The notes beneath the pieces are model-generated. The model saw only the letters and a program-made list of their open reading frames with translations. It did no database searches and had not been told where the DNA came from. From positions 83,462,093 through 83,526,092 of the forward strand of contig OZ010581.1 in the NCBI GenBank assembly GCA_963932145.1: a stretch of 64,000 bases of DNA. Direction: 5' to 3'. Made by a program: the position numbers and the translations under genes. Within the stretch, counting starts at the first letter, position 1; every line of letters starts with the position of its first letter. Origin of the DNA: Acanthosepion lycidas (Eukaryota; Mollusca; Cephalopoda; Sepiida; Sepiidae). Shown piece by piece: positions 1-12,700 of the stretch.

Positions 1-16
1 TACACACATACACACA

Positions 17-621
17 CATGAAATTTTGCTTTTGCTTACATCTTTCATTTTTTTCAGTGGTAGATTTTTGTTCCAGTTGTAAATTTTTTCTTTGAAATTA
101 ATTTTTTTCTTTGAAATTAATTTTTTTTTTGTTTTATGGTTTATATAGAAGTTATGTTATATTATTAATTAAATTATTATTTTGTTTTTGACACCATATA
201 TATATTTTTTAAATAAGATACCTGCTATAGTTAAATGGGAAATTATAAAATAAGTACCCCCATATAATATTACCAATAGTCACTGTAGACTGTTTAGAAG
301 AAAAATTATCAATATTAACTTTAAATAATCAAATTAAATTATTAAATAAGAAGAATGAAATAATGGGTCGATGCTGCTGACATATTAACAAATATTTACT
401 TTGTTATTTTAATAATAATATAACATAATAAATCACTTAAAATATTAATTAAAAATATTATAATTTAATTAATAATAAAAATTAACAAATATTACAATTT
501 AATTAATAATATAACATAACAATTCCTATATAAACCATAAAAGAAAAAAAATATTAAATTTAATTTTGAAGAAATCTACAGTTGAAAAAATGAAAGCTGT
601 AAACAAAAGCAAAATTTCATG
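17..621. repeat. Foldback element with long inverted arms
   Basis: The left arm (about 17-185) reads inwards as catgaaattttgctttt, then a cattttttca block, a tagattt block and tttatggtttatatag, then ttatgttatattattaatt. The right arm (about 475-621) is the reverse complement of the same blocks in the same order and ends aaaatttcatg. The arms are about 150-170 bp and imperfect, with small indels, and enclose about 290 bp of AT-rich DNA. This is the shape of a foldback or large non-autonomous DNA transposon. No coding sequence was seen. No clear target duplication was found: cacacaca flanks the left side and gaacacg the right. Confidence 0.7.
79..130 (+). repeat. 20-bp tandem duplication in foldback left arm
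   Basis: The unit tttttttctttgaaattaat occurs twice in tandem and is followed by a T-run. It is absent from the right arm, so it arose after the foldback formed. This accounts for part of the arm length difference. Confidence 0.6.
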
Positions 622-3600
622 AACACGTGCATGTAAAAGGACATTAAATTCCTGAATACGCACATGTACAAAACAGGGTAAAAAAAAGCATAATGTGTAC
701 AAAGTGAAAAAAACAATTGAAAGTACTATTTAAAACAAACAACCCCTGAAGACTGGAAATTTTACCAAGAAACATCAATGTCAGGATAAAATTGATATTT
801 AAAAGATAATTAATCTTTTCATATATATAAATATATCATCTCCCAGTAAGTTGATATGCATCGAAACACAACTACAATTGTGTAGCGATTTTGACATGTT
901 TTCGATGTAATATTGTAAAATATATAATTTTAAGGTATGCTATATTTACAGGGATAAAGTACTGATTGAAAACTGACCCTTGTAAAATTTAAATGTTAAT
1001 ATATATACTGATGATATGAGAGTGGAGTTGTCCATTTATTTATGGGGTGGGAGTAGCTATAGGCTTGCATACATCCAAATACAGACATAGATTAAATACA
1101 AATATACATATCTAATATATATTTTCAAATATAATACACATGTGAACACAAATATCATTCACATTACAACATATACAAATATATAAGTATCTGCATCCAC
1201 ATTTACATAGATATGCACAAATATTTTATTACAATTTATATCTACATATTAACACATGTATAACTACATACATGTAGAAATGTAAATACACAGTCATATA
1301 TACAAGTGTGCATCCATACACAGCTTTAAAAAAATTAAATAAATTACAAACATGTATGCTTATTTTTAGCATAATCCTTTCATATTCATGAATATTTTTC
1401 CATGTATTACAATCAAATGAGGTAAGAAATGCACTGTAACAGTGGAAATCACTTTTATTTCCCCAAGTACTTTCCATCTCTTTCTGAGATCATCATTAGG
1501 GGTGCAACTGGTAAGGCAAAAAAATCTGTGTAGCTATCCATATTAACCATCATAGAATTTTTTCTTTTTACGTTTAAATGCAATAGCTGACAGTTATTCT
1601 TTAGCATTCATTAGAACGTGAAAAAAATTTTCCATTATGGAATTTTTTATGTTGGAATGTCATGGTCGAAGCAATCTACATTAAAAAATTGAAGCCAACA
1701 CTGAATAGAATCAGCTACGAATACTGTAACCATGTTCTAAAATGCGTATAAAAAGAACAGTTTTCATGCTTTAATCCTGTATTTTAGGATTTAATTGTAT
1801 TAATATTAAATAGTCTATCAGTTAGAATAATATATCATTTAGGGTATATTTTGTTTATTTTTATGTGTTATGGTATGGCTAAGTGGAGTAAATGTGTTCA
1901 GTTTCACACACATTTATGCACTTTGTTTGGCTTGTTAATTATGAAAAATTTCTCCTGAGACTGGAAAAAAAATCAAATTGAATAAAGCTTTGATTTATGC
2001 ATTGGGTGAATATCTTTTTGAAAAATACTAAAATTGTATGAGTTTTTTACTTAAAAAAAAAAAAGAAATATTTTAAGATCTCCCAATAACTTTTATTATC
2101 TAAATGACCATTCAAATGTTGTAAAGGCCAAATTTTGTTTGGAAAAGCACTCTCAAATAAGAAAACTTCTTGCACTTCACAGTGTGAGTTTAAAATACTG
2201 GCACTTAGATTTTTCTTTGTATAAATTTTACCATCTGCATCTCTTGTACTTTAATGAAAAAAAAAAACATTGTGCCTCAATCCCCAGCCTTTAAATTTTT
2301 CTACCTGCATTCAATACAATCTAACATTCTGATTGTCTTTTGATAGCTGTCTTACTCATTAATATTTTGTTTTGTTTTGTTCTTTTTCTTTTTCTCTATT
2401 GTCAATAAATTTAACAAGTTATTAAGTACATTATAATATACTCTAAAGGAAAAAATATGCAAATACCCTAGTCTGTGCTTTATTTAAATCTGAGAGGAAC
2501 AGTCTTTTTTGTGTGCTGATAGTATCTTATTTCCTGTACTGTAATGTTGGATGATGCATGACAATATTGATGTTTTTGTTCATTCTGAGATGTGGATAAA
2601 TGTGGATGTTGGATTGCAGTCTGCTAATAATGTTGACCAAGAATAGTTGAACTGCTACCAAAATTTTAAATCTTGCTCAATTACTTTCTCCTTGCAGGGA
2701 ACTGCTCCACATTCGTATTGTCCACTCCAGATGCTTGTTGCTATTATTACAGCCTTCAGTCTCCTTTTATTTATCCTCTTTCTATTATACCTGAATGTTG
2801 TTGCCTTTTGATCTCTATTAACTCGTACTAAAATTTTTTTTCTTTTCCAGGATGCCTCCTGCAGGCAACTCGACCCTGTTCCTTCAAAATTACCTAAAAA
2901 CCTAGATTCTTCTCCCATTTTCTATTCCTATTCATTTATTCAACAAGTTTCTGTAATTCAAATTTTATTGATGTTACTTTTTTGCCATCTTGTATCATTT
3001 ATCTCATATCTCATTCTTTCTTTGTTTCAATAAGTTCTATTCATTGTTTTTTTTGTTTTGTTTTTTTTTTCGCATGTTAGTTATCGATTCTTTATTTTAA
3101 TTATTGAATTGGTTTCAATATATTTAAAATTTCAATGTTTTTGCTTTTTTTGTATTCCATAATATGATTCTGATGCCATGTAAAACTTTCCAGTAAACTC
3201 ATTTTAACTAGATCATTCCTTTGATCTGAAAGTAACACAATTTAGCTGTTTTTATTACCTGTCATTAATGCATGGTATCATTGTTTTATTGTGGAATATA
3301 GTAGGTTCTTCAATTCTTTTTAACATATCAATGTTAAATTTTACTCTTTGTAAAGAAAGAATTACCATTTAATTTAATTTTAATTTATTTTTTAACCCCA
3401 AAAGTTTCCTTTCATTATTTGCCTCCAGCAAGTGCATTTGTATGAAATGTAAATATATTTCAAGCATGTGTAATGACTGGAGTATTTTTTTTTTTTAAAT
3501 TTAACTCTAAACATTTTGAATTATGGAATAAAAGTTCCTAGCAATTGTATGTTCTTCAGACTATATTCCTCACAAGGACAATTTAAGAGGTTCTTATTTA

Positions 3601-3956
3601 AATAAGACTTTTTCCTCTTATAATCAATTGTCACATGGTACAGTGTGAAGAATTACCCTTAAAACATCAAACCTTTATAACTTCATTTAATAATGAATAA
3701 ACATTTTTAAATAATTCATCAATACTTTCCATTTTCTTATCTCATAAGGCACTTTGCTTTCAAATTATCATACTCACTTGTGATTTTTCTTAGATAAGCA
3801 GTGAGCAAAAACAAAATTTTCTTCATTTTTAAATCATTAATTTTGTCACGCTTCAAAATTGGTCAAAATATGTTTGCAGTATTTGACTTTATATACCATT
3901 GCATACTTACATATTGAATTGAAGCAAAAGTATTTTCTTTTCATCAATAACCTAAT

Positions 3957-3987
<31 letters not shown>

Positions 3988-6095
3988 TGATGTAGCTTTC
4001 TTTATAGCTGAGACATGTATTTGTCAGTGGCTGGTGTTTGAAACCATAGCCAAAGAATTAAAAAAAATATATATATTAAAAAATTTCAAATAGCGATTTT
4101 TCAAGGTCACACCTCCACTTGGATGATTGACATAACACAATTTTCCTATCCACTAATTTAAATCATCTTTTCTTGTTTGGTCTTAGGCCAGACTCTGCTA
4201 AGCTTTGTAAATATCAAGGGCCCAGTCACTCATTTAGCAATGAATTGTGTTGCATAACATGAAAGATAAAAATCAATATTTGTGATGTATCTAACTTATC
4301 TGCGTGAATTCTAGTATTAGTGCTTTGTCACTCATGCTAAAAAAGAAAAAAAGGTCCTGTATTGACTGGGATAATTTGCACAATGCTACGAAGTACCAAA
4401 CAGCACAGCATGTTCCCAATAAGAAAATGCTTTGAGTGTTATAAATTTTCTATGGAATACATTTTTTGTTCTTTACAGAATCTTATCATTTGAACTTCTT
4501 TGCTTATCTATGACTTTCCTTTAAAAGCATGCTTATTTTTCACCTTTTTTTATTTTATTTTCTATTTTATTGTTTTATGGGAATGGATTTTAGTTTAAAA
4601 GTACTTTTGATTCTGAAGCAAGTTCAAAGAATTGCAATTAATTATTTTCAGAACATTTACTGCATACAGATTTGTATTACTATAATTTTTATATTTTTTA
4701 TTAGAGAAACAGAAGGTGATCAGATCTCATTTGCAGAAATACATTAAAGAAATTTATACAGATTATATTAAACTCTTTAAATAGTTGTTTACTCTTTTTC
4801 CTTTCAAGGTATTTTTTATAAGATCAGTATTCAAATTTATTTAGCCATAAACAGAGAACAAAAATGATGTAGTAGTTGTTCAGCATAGGTTTGAATCTCA
4901 CTGAAGATTTGTTTGATTTTTCAAATTATTTAATAAAAAGTATTTTTAGAACTGTTATTTTAATTTTTGAGAAATTTCTCTTTAATTTATTGGTTTGACT
5001 TGAAAACTACTCTTAATTAGGTTAAAACTTGACATATTTCTTCTTGTTTATTTCATCCCTATTACTTTTGATATCTCCTTAGCTACTATTGTTTTCAAAT
5101 TGTTTTTAAAGATAGAGTAATGGATAGAATCTAATGCATTCTATTAGAAAGAGTAATAACATTTGGTTATGCAAAGTGAGTGGTAAGTTTTGGGAAAGTG
5201 AATAAATTTACTGCTATCATCTATGCTCTAAAAGAATTCAACTTTAGAATCAATGTCACCAATGTGCATAAGTTCTAATATGGGTCAGCTTATCTAATTT
5301 GTTGGTTGAATCCAAAAGTAGAATAGAACATTCATTTTAAGTTCATTTTTGCTTAACTTTTTTATCAGGGATTTGTATAAACTCTTGTTTCTTAACTTCA
5401 GGAAACACGAGTTGTTTACAATAAACTATTTAGTTTTTCATATTTGTGTAAACTAGGAAATTGCTTGTTGAGTTTACTGTATATCTACCTCCCATTAAAA
5501 TGTTTGTATTTAAAAAAGATTGTGTGTCTGAGAGAGATAATAGCTATATCCATTTACTACAATATCACTCTTATCTCATTAAATACTGCACAGAAAGCAT
5601 TGAACATTATAAATGTCCTGTTCAGACTACTATCTTATCTTATATATCTAACAACAGTTTCCTTGTCTAATTTATAACCATCGCACTTTATTGAAATATT
5701 CTCTTTTTACCCAATATGTTATATCAACAGCCTAAGCTTCAAAATATTATGGCCTTCAAATATAGAACTTACTATTTTTTTCATCTGCAAAAAAAATCAT
5801 TCTTTTATGAATACAGATTTTTTTTAATATATATCCCCAAAGATTATAGAATAAATATTTACTTCTGTTGATTTCAAAGATGCTTATCACAAGTTCGTAA
5901 AATGCAAAACCTCACTGTACATTGAAATCTCAAGTGTAACAATTTAGTTACTAGATAATTACCATAAATTGCACTGTGCAAGATTTTTAGCTCAAAATTC
6001 TGAGTTAGGCCTATACTTACCATATAGGGCTAAAAACATACAGTCACCAAAAATATTTTTTAGGCTTGAAAACTAGACTTGTACACTCCAATTTA
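622..6095. other. AT-rich non-coding, probable upstream intron
   Basis: No exon, RNA gene or recognisable mobile-element protein is seen here. Short open frames (for example 1229-1477 and 2655-2918 on -, 4529-4747 and 5444-5677 on +) are low in complexity or match nothing I know. The block probably belongs to an intron of the MYPT gene, because the first exon seen (34781) begins with a splice acceptor and so needs upstream exons. Confidence 0.5.
3957..3987. repeat. (TC)n(TA)n compound microsatellite
   Basis: A run of TC dinucleotides passes directly into a run of TA dinucleotides. Confidence 0.9.
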
Positions 6096-6189
6096 TGGTA
6101 TATATGAGAGAAATTTCAGATACATTCTAATATCTAAGATGAGTATTAAGACTTTCTATTCTTTGTATATCAGACTTTGATAAAATATT
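6096..6189 (+). repeat. Direct repeat, copy 1 (about 94 bp)
   Basis: It starts tggtatatatgag and ends tttgataaaatat, and matches 7601-7693 at about 93-95% by eye. The two copies lie 1.5 kb apart in the same orientation. The flanks differ, so this is either a dispersed repeat or a local duplication. Confidence 0.8.
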
Positions 6190-6250
6190 TGCAAAAATAA
6201 CACATTTTTTCTCAAACAAAATATGATATTAATTTTATTATCTGAATATA

Positions 6251-6352
6251 AGGGGCTGCTGAAAAGTTCTTGAATTGATCAAGAAGCTCTTCTCAAAAAA
6301 CTTGTTTTTTGGTCATTAGTTCATTGGTTGGGCAAAGAACTTTCAGTACCCA
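6251..6352. repeat. Mariner-type MITE (TGCTGAAAAGTTC family)
   Basis: The left end is AGGGGCTGCTGAAAAGTTCT. The right end, ggttgggcaaagaactttcagtaccc, is an imperfect reverse complement of the family left end. TA dinucleotides flank both ends. Related copies or fragments lie at 6814, 14912, 34555, 38060 and 53776. The family consensus left end looks like GAGGGATGCTGAAAAGTT followed by a CCCAACCCA block. Confidence 0.6.
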
Positions 6353-6813
6353 TATATTTTTTTTTTATCTTGCTATAAAAGCAGATTTTTTTTATTTTTA
6401 GTATCTCTGAATAATTGCTTCACTTTATAAATGTAGGATTTTTATTAATTTTAACATTTTTTTGTTCCTATAAATATAATATAACCTTTATCCTATCTGC
6501 TCAAATACTAAAGCCATTTTACTATTAGAATTCATGATTTTGTTTATGCTTTTTTTCAAAATCATTTTAAAAATATCTCTAAATTGAATCAATAAATTTA
6601 GCAATGGTAGATTTAAACTTTGATAAAATTTATATTTGAATGAAAAATTATTTCTAAACTCTTAATTTTTATTTTCTAATTTGTAAAATAGCAGTAAAAC
6701 CAAGTGTCCTATATACTAGTTTCATTAATCATTGTTAGTATAGTGAAACTCACCAGGTAGAAATTTTCCTATTGTGGCCCTATGCCAAAGTATCTATCCT
6801 TTCATTCAATCTA

Positions 6814-6948
6814 TGAGGGATGCTGAAAAGTTACTAGCCCAACCCACTTCCCAAATCTCAGCAAATCAAAAACAACTTTTTTAAGGTCATCTTGGTCATA
6901 TTTGTTTTTTTAATTATTTGTTTATTTTTTCTGGACTTTTAGCATTGG
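6814..6948. repeat. Mariner-type MITE, degraded copy
   Basis: The left end is GAGGGATGCTGAAAAGTTA followed by CCCAACCCACTTCCCAAATC. The right end is weaker, with only ctggacttttagcattgg recalling the inverted partner. The middle holds an added T-rich segment. Confidence 0.5.
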
Positions 6949-7317
6949 AAAATTTTTCATTAAATAATAAAACTTTCTGATTTTTGTACATCTATAACAG
7001 TGATATTGTTTTCTCCAGCTATAGTCAACTTTGAAGTGCTTAACTCATATTCCAGTTTATATTTTCATATAACATCAAAGTATGACAAAGTGTGTTGGGC
7101 TGATAGTAAATTTTGAATTTCATCTTTAGGATATATTTTTTTAACTTTAGAGCATTTTGTTACAATTTGGCATTTAAACAAGTTTTATGAAATTCAACTG
7201 ACAAGGTTTATCCGTTTTAATAAATGTAATAATATAAAAATAATGAATTTTTCCATCCTCTGCAAGATTTGATCTCCAATATCAACAATCAAAAACCATT
7301 AAATTCTTACATCAGCT

Positions 7318-7551
7318 ATGAATGCACTACACTATCACATTTTAACTTGTCGCTTGTTAAAACTTAGTGCAATTCGTGTACAAATCAATCAGCACATTAC
7401 AAACAACCAAAATACAAGACCTGCATTAGTGGATAATTCCAAAACAGCATCCAATGCAAGGGAAAACTCAGAATCCCAGAAACTATTTAAAATACAAAAT
7501 AAACAACTCCTATTAAATAAATATCTTTCACCACAGAAGACAGTATCTTGA
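7318..7551 (+). other. Unassigned 77-codon open frame
   Basis: This frame is less repetitive than its surroundings and rich in Asn, Gln, Lys and Ser. It contains no domain I recognise. It has an ATG but no usable splice-donor context at its end, where the stop comes right after KTVS. It lies between the two 94-bp direct repeats (6096 and 7601). It is probably chance or a decayed element, and no function is assigned. Confidence 0.12.
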
Positions 7552-7600
7552 AGTGTGTATAAAATATTTAATATGTGTAAAAATAAAATAAAATATTACA

Positions 7601-7693
7601 TGGTATATATATGAGAAATTTCAGATACATTCTAATACCTAAGATGAGTATTAAGTCTTTCTATTCTTTGTATATCATACTTTGATAAAATAT
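7601..7693 (+). repeat. Direct repeat, copy 2 (about 93 bp)
   Basis: Partner of 6096-6189. It differs by a few substitutions and a small indel in the TA run. Confidence 0.8.
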
Positions 7694-9673
7694 GTTTTAC
7701 ACCTTCATTTCCAGTGGGGTCTCGCTCACTTTAGCCATTACATACGATGTCACTTTGGACTGATTCAAATTTTCAGCTCTTGGCTACCACACTGACAGCA
7801 CATGGTTCTTGATAATGACCAAGACAGTCAAAAATTACTTTAGCCACAAGTGAACAAACTTGAACTTCAAACAGTTTATCCACAATTTTTATCCTGATAT
7901 ACAAAATCTTACTTGAAAATTGGAAAAATGCAATAAAAATTTAAACAGACAGACCTTAACAGTTGAGTTTTGCTGCCTAAATATAACTTATATATGAAAA
8001 ATAAATTTCAGAACATTCACTATCATTAAGATAAAAGATTATTTTTTTTATTGTAATTTTAAATTTTTGTGTTCAATTCTCATAATTAACAAATAATTGG
8101 CTTTAATAAATATTTCCAACTTTGTATTGCTATAACTTGAGAGATTTTTTTTCTTTTTCATTTAAAATTTTTCTATTTTGATCACCATTATCTTTTTCTA
8201 CAAATTTCTCTAAATATTTAAGTAATGCATTTTATAAGAATAAAACATGATGGAAACAAAAAACACTTTCTCTATTCCATATTTTGTTGGTAATTTTACT
8301 TTTAAGTTTAATATATGTGGTATCAAAGATAACTTTTATATTTTGGGACTTCTCATTTTGTCCTGTCATCCTGGGTCATTATTTTGGTATGTGCTTGATA
8401 AGTTCATTTTGCATTTATTGAAATATTAATTTGGGGAAGAGGGTCACTAGGAAATTTAAGCAAAAAATTTAAGATTTTATTATTGTAAAAAAATAAAGTA
8501 CCAAAAGTTTGTCTCCTCAACAAATTGAATTTATTTTCTTAGGTTTGTAAAATTGGTAAAACAAAGACTGATTCACTCTGTTCTGTTCTGACTAAGCAAT
8601 AAAGATGTATACATACCAAAGAAAGCCTAATTTTTTTATTAAGCATTTTCTCTTTTAAAATCATTAACTAGAAATTAAGCCCAAGAATCATGACAAACAG
8701 CTTTGTCCATTCTATCAATAAAGAAAGATCAACTTTTATATTGATAAACAAATGTTCTGATATATAGGTATCAGAAAATATAACATTCAGAATATGTAAT
8801 AAACAACAGATAAAGTTATATAAATAACTTTAAATTTCAATATTGTCTTTTTAAGCTTCATACTTACCAGTATATCTCAAGCCCTTATTATTTTGATTGA
8901 AAATCCAAATCCAGTGAAATATGCAAGTCAAAATAGTATCTTAATAAATCATCATATGGTACTCAGTTTATAATTTTGTTAAGCATTTTTACTTCAAATT
9001 TTTCTTTTGTTACTTTTTTTTTGTGTAATCATTTACCCTGGATAATTTCTCTTGTGTATAAAAACAGTCATTTACAAAATTTTCCATGATTTGAAATTTG
9101 TAGCTGATAGTAATAGTATTTAAAGGTTTTTGAAGCAGCACTAAAGGAAGTACAAAAATTATTGACTGAAACCTTAAATTAATATATAGTGTTAGTGATA
9201 AGAAAAAATAAGAATATGAAATTTTAATGAGACAGTTCATATTCATAATTAGATTAACATCAAGATTACTCAAGTTGAAGAAGACTAAGAAGCACTTTTT
9301 TATCTGACAAAACTATTTTTCATCTATCAAAATAGATATGCAGATTAGTATTTTTGAAGTTATGTCATTCAACATTTTCCAGACATAACAAAATACTATT
9401 ACAAACTTAATCAGAGTTTTCTGACATTTCTACTCTAATGTGCAAGAAAAACAAATAATATATTATCTACTGGTTTATAAGATGTAACAGCAATTTTGTG
9501 ACCCTTATAGATACTAATATGCCCAGACCATGGCAATATACTTCTCTCAGCAATTTATGTATATCTAACTGAATCATTTACACACAATGATATACTAACA
9601 ATATTAATTACTTACTGAGAGTTATGTTGCATTTGACTAGCAATGATCATATTCACTTCTTTCTGCTTATTTT
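7694..9673. other. Non-coding AT-rich stretch
   Basis: I see no exon, RNA gene or named repeat here. Open frames at 8247-8429 (+) and 9010-9273 (-) are short and resemble no family known to me. Confidence 0.45.
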
Positions 9674-9718
9674 TAAGCATATATGTATTAAGCATATATG
9701 TATTAAGCATATATAATT
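9674..9718 (+). repeat. 15-bp tandem repeat, 3 copies
   Basis: The unit taagcatatatgtat starts at 9674, 9689 and 9704. The third copy is incomplete. Confidence 0.85.
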
Positions 9719-12700
9719 CATTGGCATTTTACATTGTTTTCTAATTTGTAATTGATTGCTGCATGTTGGTTTCATCTAGAGAACCTTGTCTCTCTAAGAA
9801 ATCTAGCAGCTTCTAGTTAATTTGACAAGCTTTGACTACCCATTTCTGACTGTATAACTTTTCATTTAAAATTTTTTCTACTGCTTTGGTACTAATGAAT
9901 ATATTATGCTTGGTATAATTTTGCAAGGTCTCTGATAAGGTGGACAATTGCATGAAATCAAACATAGCATGTCAATCTTTTTATTTTTAGTTAATTTTTA
10001 TGAAGCTTTCTTATTGAATGATTCCTCCAGACAGATATCTCCATTTTTAGTTTATTTTTATTATAAAATTTTGCTCAGCATTCATTCTAGGCATAGTCTA
10101 CTGTTTTATATCCCCTTTTAAGGACATGTTACCTTACATGAATTTTACATGACTATCAAATTGAATATTTTTTATGTAGGAAAAATCTTTACTTTAGTGT
10201 TTTTTTCCCAAATCATCTAAAGATGATTACAAATCATAATGAAGAAAACAATAAATATCAAGATAATGGTTAGTGTTAGTCTAGTTTTCCAGTGACACAT
10301 TACCTCTTGGTCACAGACACAAACCTTTTTGAATCACTTGACTAAGTTACTTAACTTTCTGAAGCATGAACATGGATCATCCTTGACTGGATTGCTGTTA
10401 ATCTTTTCTACTATCTAATGATAACCTGCTTGATTGTTTTTGAATATTTTCTCTCTCCTAAAATAGTAGCTAAAAAGGTGCTTCTTTTTACTAACCTCTT
10501 CCAAAATTTACCTTCATATATAACTGGCTCTAAGTATTCTTCAGTTGTTTTGTCAGAGACAAAATCTTGATGGCTACGTTTTACATAGACTAATTTTGGG
10601 ACCCAGTTATTATTGGGTGATAGATTAGTTGATATTGCCTTACAGATAAGACAAAATATTGTTAAGTGAAATTCTGACACAATCTTGCATATAAATCACT
10701 ACACACACACACACATATATATATATGTGTGTGTGTGTGACATAAATTTCTACATTTTTATTAATAAAATATGCAAAAGTATTTTTTTTTAATATTTATA
10801 ATCATAAAATTTTGTCTTCATACTAAACAATTGCTATTTAGCTGACTCTGCTCTATTGATCTCTCAAAAAGTTCCTCTGCCTTTTAAATCTATCCAAACA
10901 ATTTAAAACTATAAACTGTTTACCAACACTATTATCACTACTCTCATTATTACCACCCCAACTACTCTTACTACTATTAATCATATTAAATATAAAGAAC
11001 TTCTGCAGTCCTTTCATCTACTACTGCTATCTATGATCTTTTCACACCAAGTGGTAGGCAGCTGTGGTATATGTTTCATTCATCTGGGCTTACCAATTCA
11101 TCGCATCCATCACCACCAACCCATCATCTGCAGTGGATCTATTAAAAGGAAATGACCATACAGCCTTATTATGCAATAATATGTAAATTCAACAGGTGGG
11201 TATCTTATCAAATATAACCTATAGGCCCCAGTTTTTCAAAAACTTCTCTATATAGAATACTTTAAATGAAACTTTAAAATCTGTTTAAAATTAATTAAAA
11301 TTTCAGATTAGGGAATGAGTGCATGTTACCCTCTGAATAAAACCATATTACCAAAAGATGATGTTTAATAATAATAATAATAGTTCTTTCAAACTTGTAT
11401 CATTATCTTGCTTGTTTCTATTACCTTCTATCCACTGTACATTCAAGGTTTCTTGCAAGTTATTTTGAACACAACTTTTCATTTTGTCTATAGTGGAGAG
11501 GTGGGTATTATTTTCATCCTTTACTTTGTCATGCCAAGTGTTCTTCATAGGGAGATCAGACTTCAAATTTCTCACCTTTCTCTTTGAGTTTCTGCTTCCG
11601 CCACAAAGTTGAACTATTCTAGCACTGTTTGACAACTATTGATAACTTCTACAAAACAAAGTTTCTTAAAACCATTTTTCGCTTTCTTATAAAATCAGAT
11701 CTTCTCATGTAGTGTCCATGTCTACTTGATTTTTGTGGTATGCCCTTTCATGATGTGGGAGATCATGACTCTCAAAAACTTTCTGACTTTTGTTACTCTA
11801 AGCAACTTATTACCTTTAGCCATCCCTCATTGTCTCTCTTCTGGTTATCCAAACTCAATTAAGTAGGTTACTCACAGTTTCCTTTTGCTTTTGTTACCTT
11901 CACTGTCTTGTGAGTATTAAATTCTCCAAACCCCCTTTGCTCATTATGTGTCTCAGAAATTTCAACTGTCTCTTTCCGATTGTAAGCATCAATTTCCTTG
12001 TTTAAATTTTCTTTAAAACTTTCTTCTATTCATGTTATTCTCAGCATTTGTCAATAGAACCACATCTCTGTTGCTTCAAGTCTCATGTCTCTACTAGATT
12101 TGCTGACTGACCCTTCCCAGCACGGCATGTATGCTGCTGCTTTTGATCAACTTGCTTGTTATTTTAATTTCATACAATATGGTTTCTCTCCCCATATATT
12201 TTCTATCAATCTTTGACTGATATCCTTAGGACAGACACCAGACATGACAAAAAGCAAGGGATAAGAACAATATACCCAACAAAATAAAATAAAATTCTAA
12301 GATTCCTTGAAGGTTACCAGATACAAGAATATAATTGTCAAAATTTTGTAATGAAAAGAAAAGATAAAGGTGTAATCCCCAAAAATCACTGTATAATAAC
12401 ATTTTGTATTTAAAAAAAAAACAAGCTGAAGTTCTTTCTAATGACTTTTAGTTTGAATTTTAATTAAAAAATGTTTATCTTTTTGCAGCAGTAAGTTTTT
12501 TTCAAATTATAAAAAAAAATTTCTTTGCACAAATTCAATTCATATTATCCCATGACCGAGTCTATCATATGATGGTTTCTTCCTGACATTTCCTAGGGCA
12601 ATGAGAGTTATTTGCCAGTGCCCATCTCCTATTCAAGTAACATGCAACAAATTATACTAGGTTATATAGTACCAGCAGCTGATTTATTGGAGGAGGAGGA

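Noticed and set aside
2655-2918. Minus-strand 87-codon frame as an exon
   Set aside because: Basic, Lys/Arg-rich and unmatched to any family I know, with no convincing splice sites.
9674-9718. CRISPR-like spaced repeat
   Set aside because: A simple 15-bp tandem array without spacers, in eukaryotic DNA.
11348-11635. Minus-strand 95-codon frame as a gene
   Set aside because: No domain recognised. It ends in a Leu run from an AAT triplet repeat.
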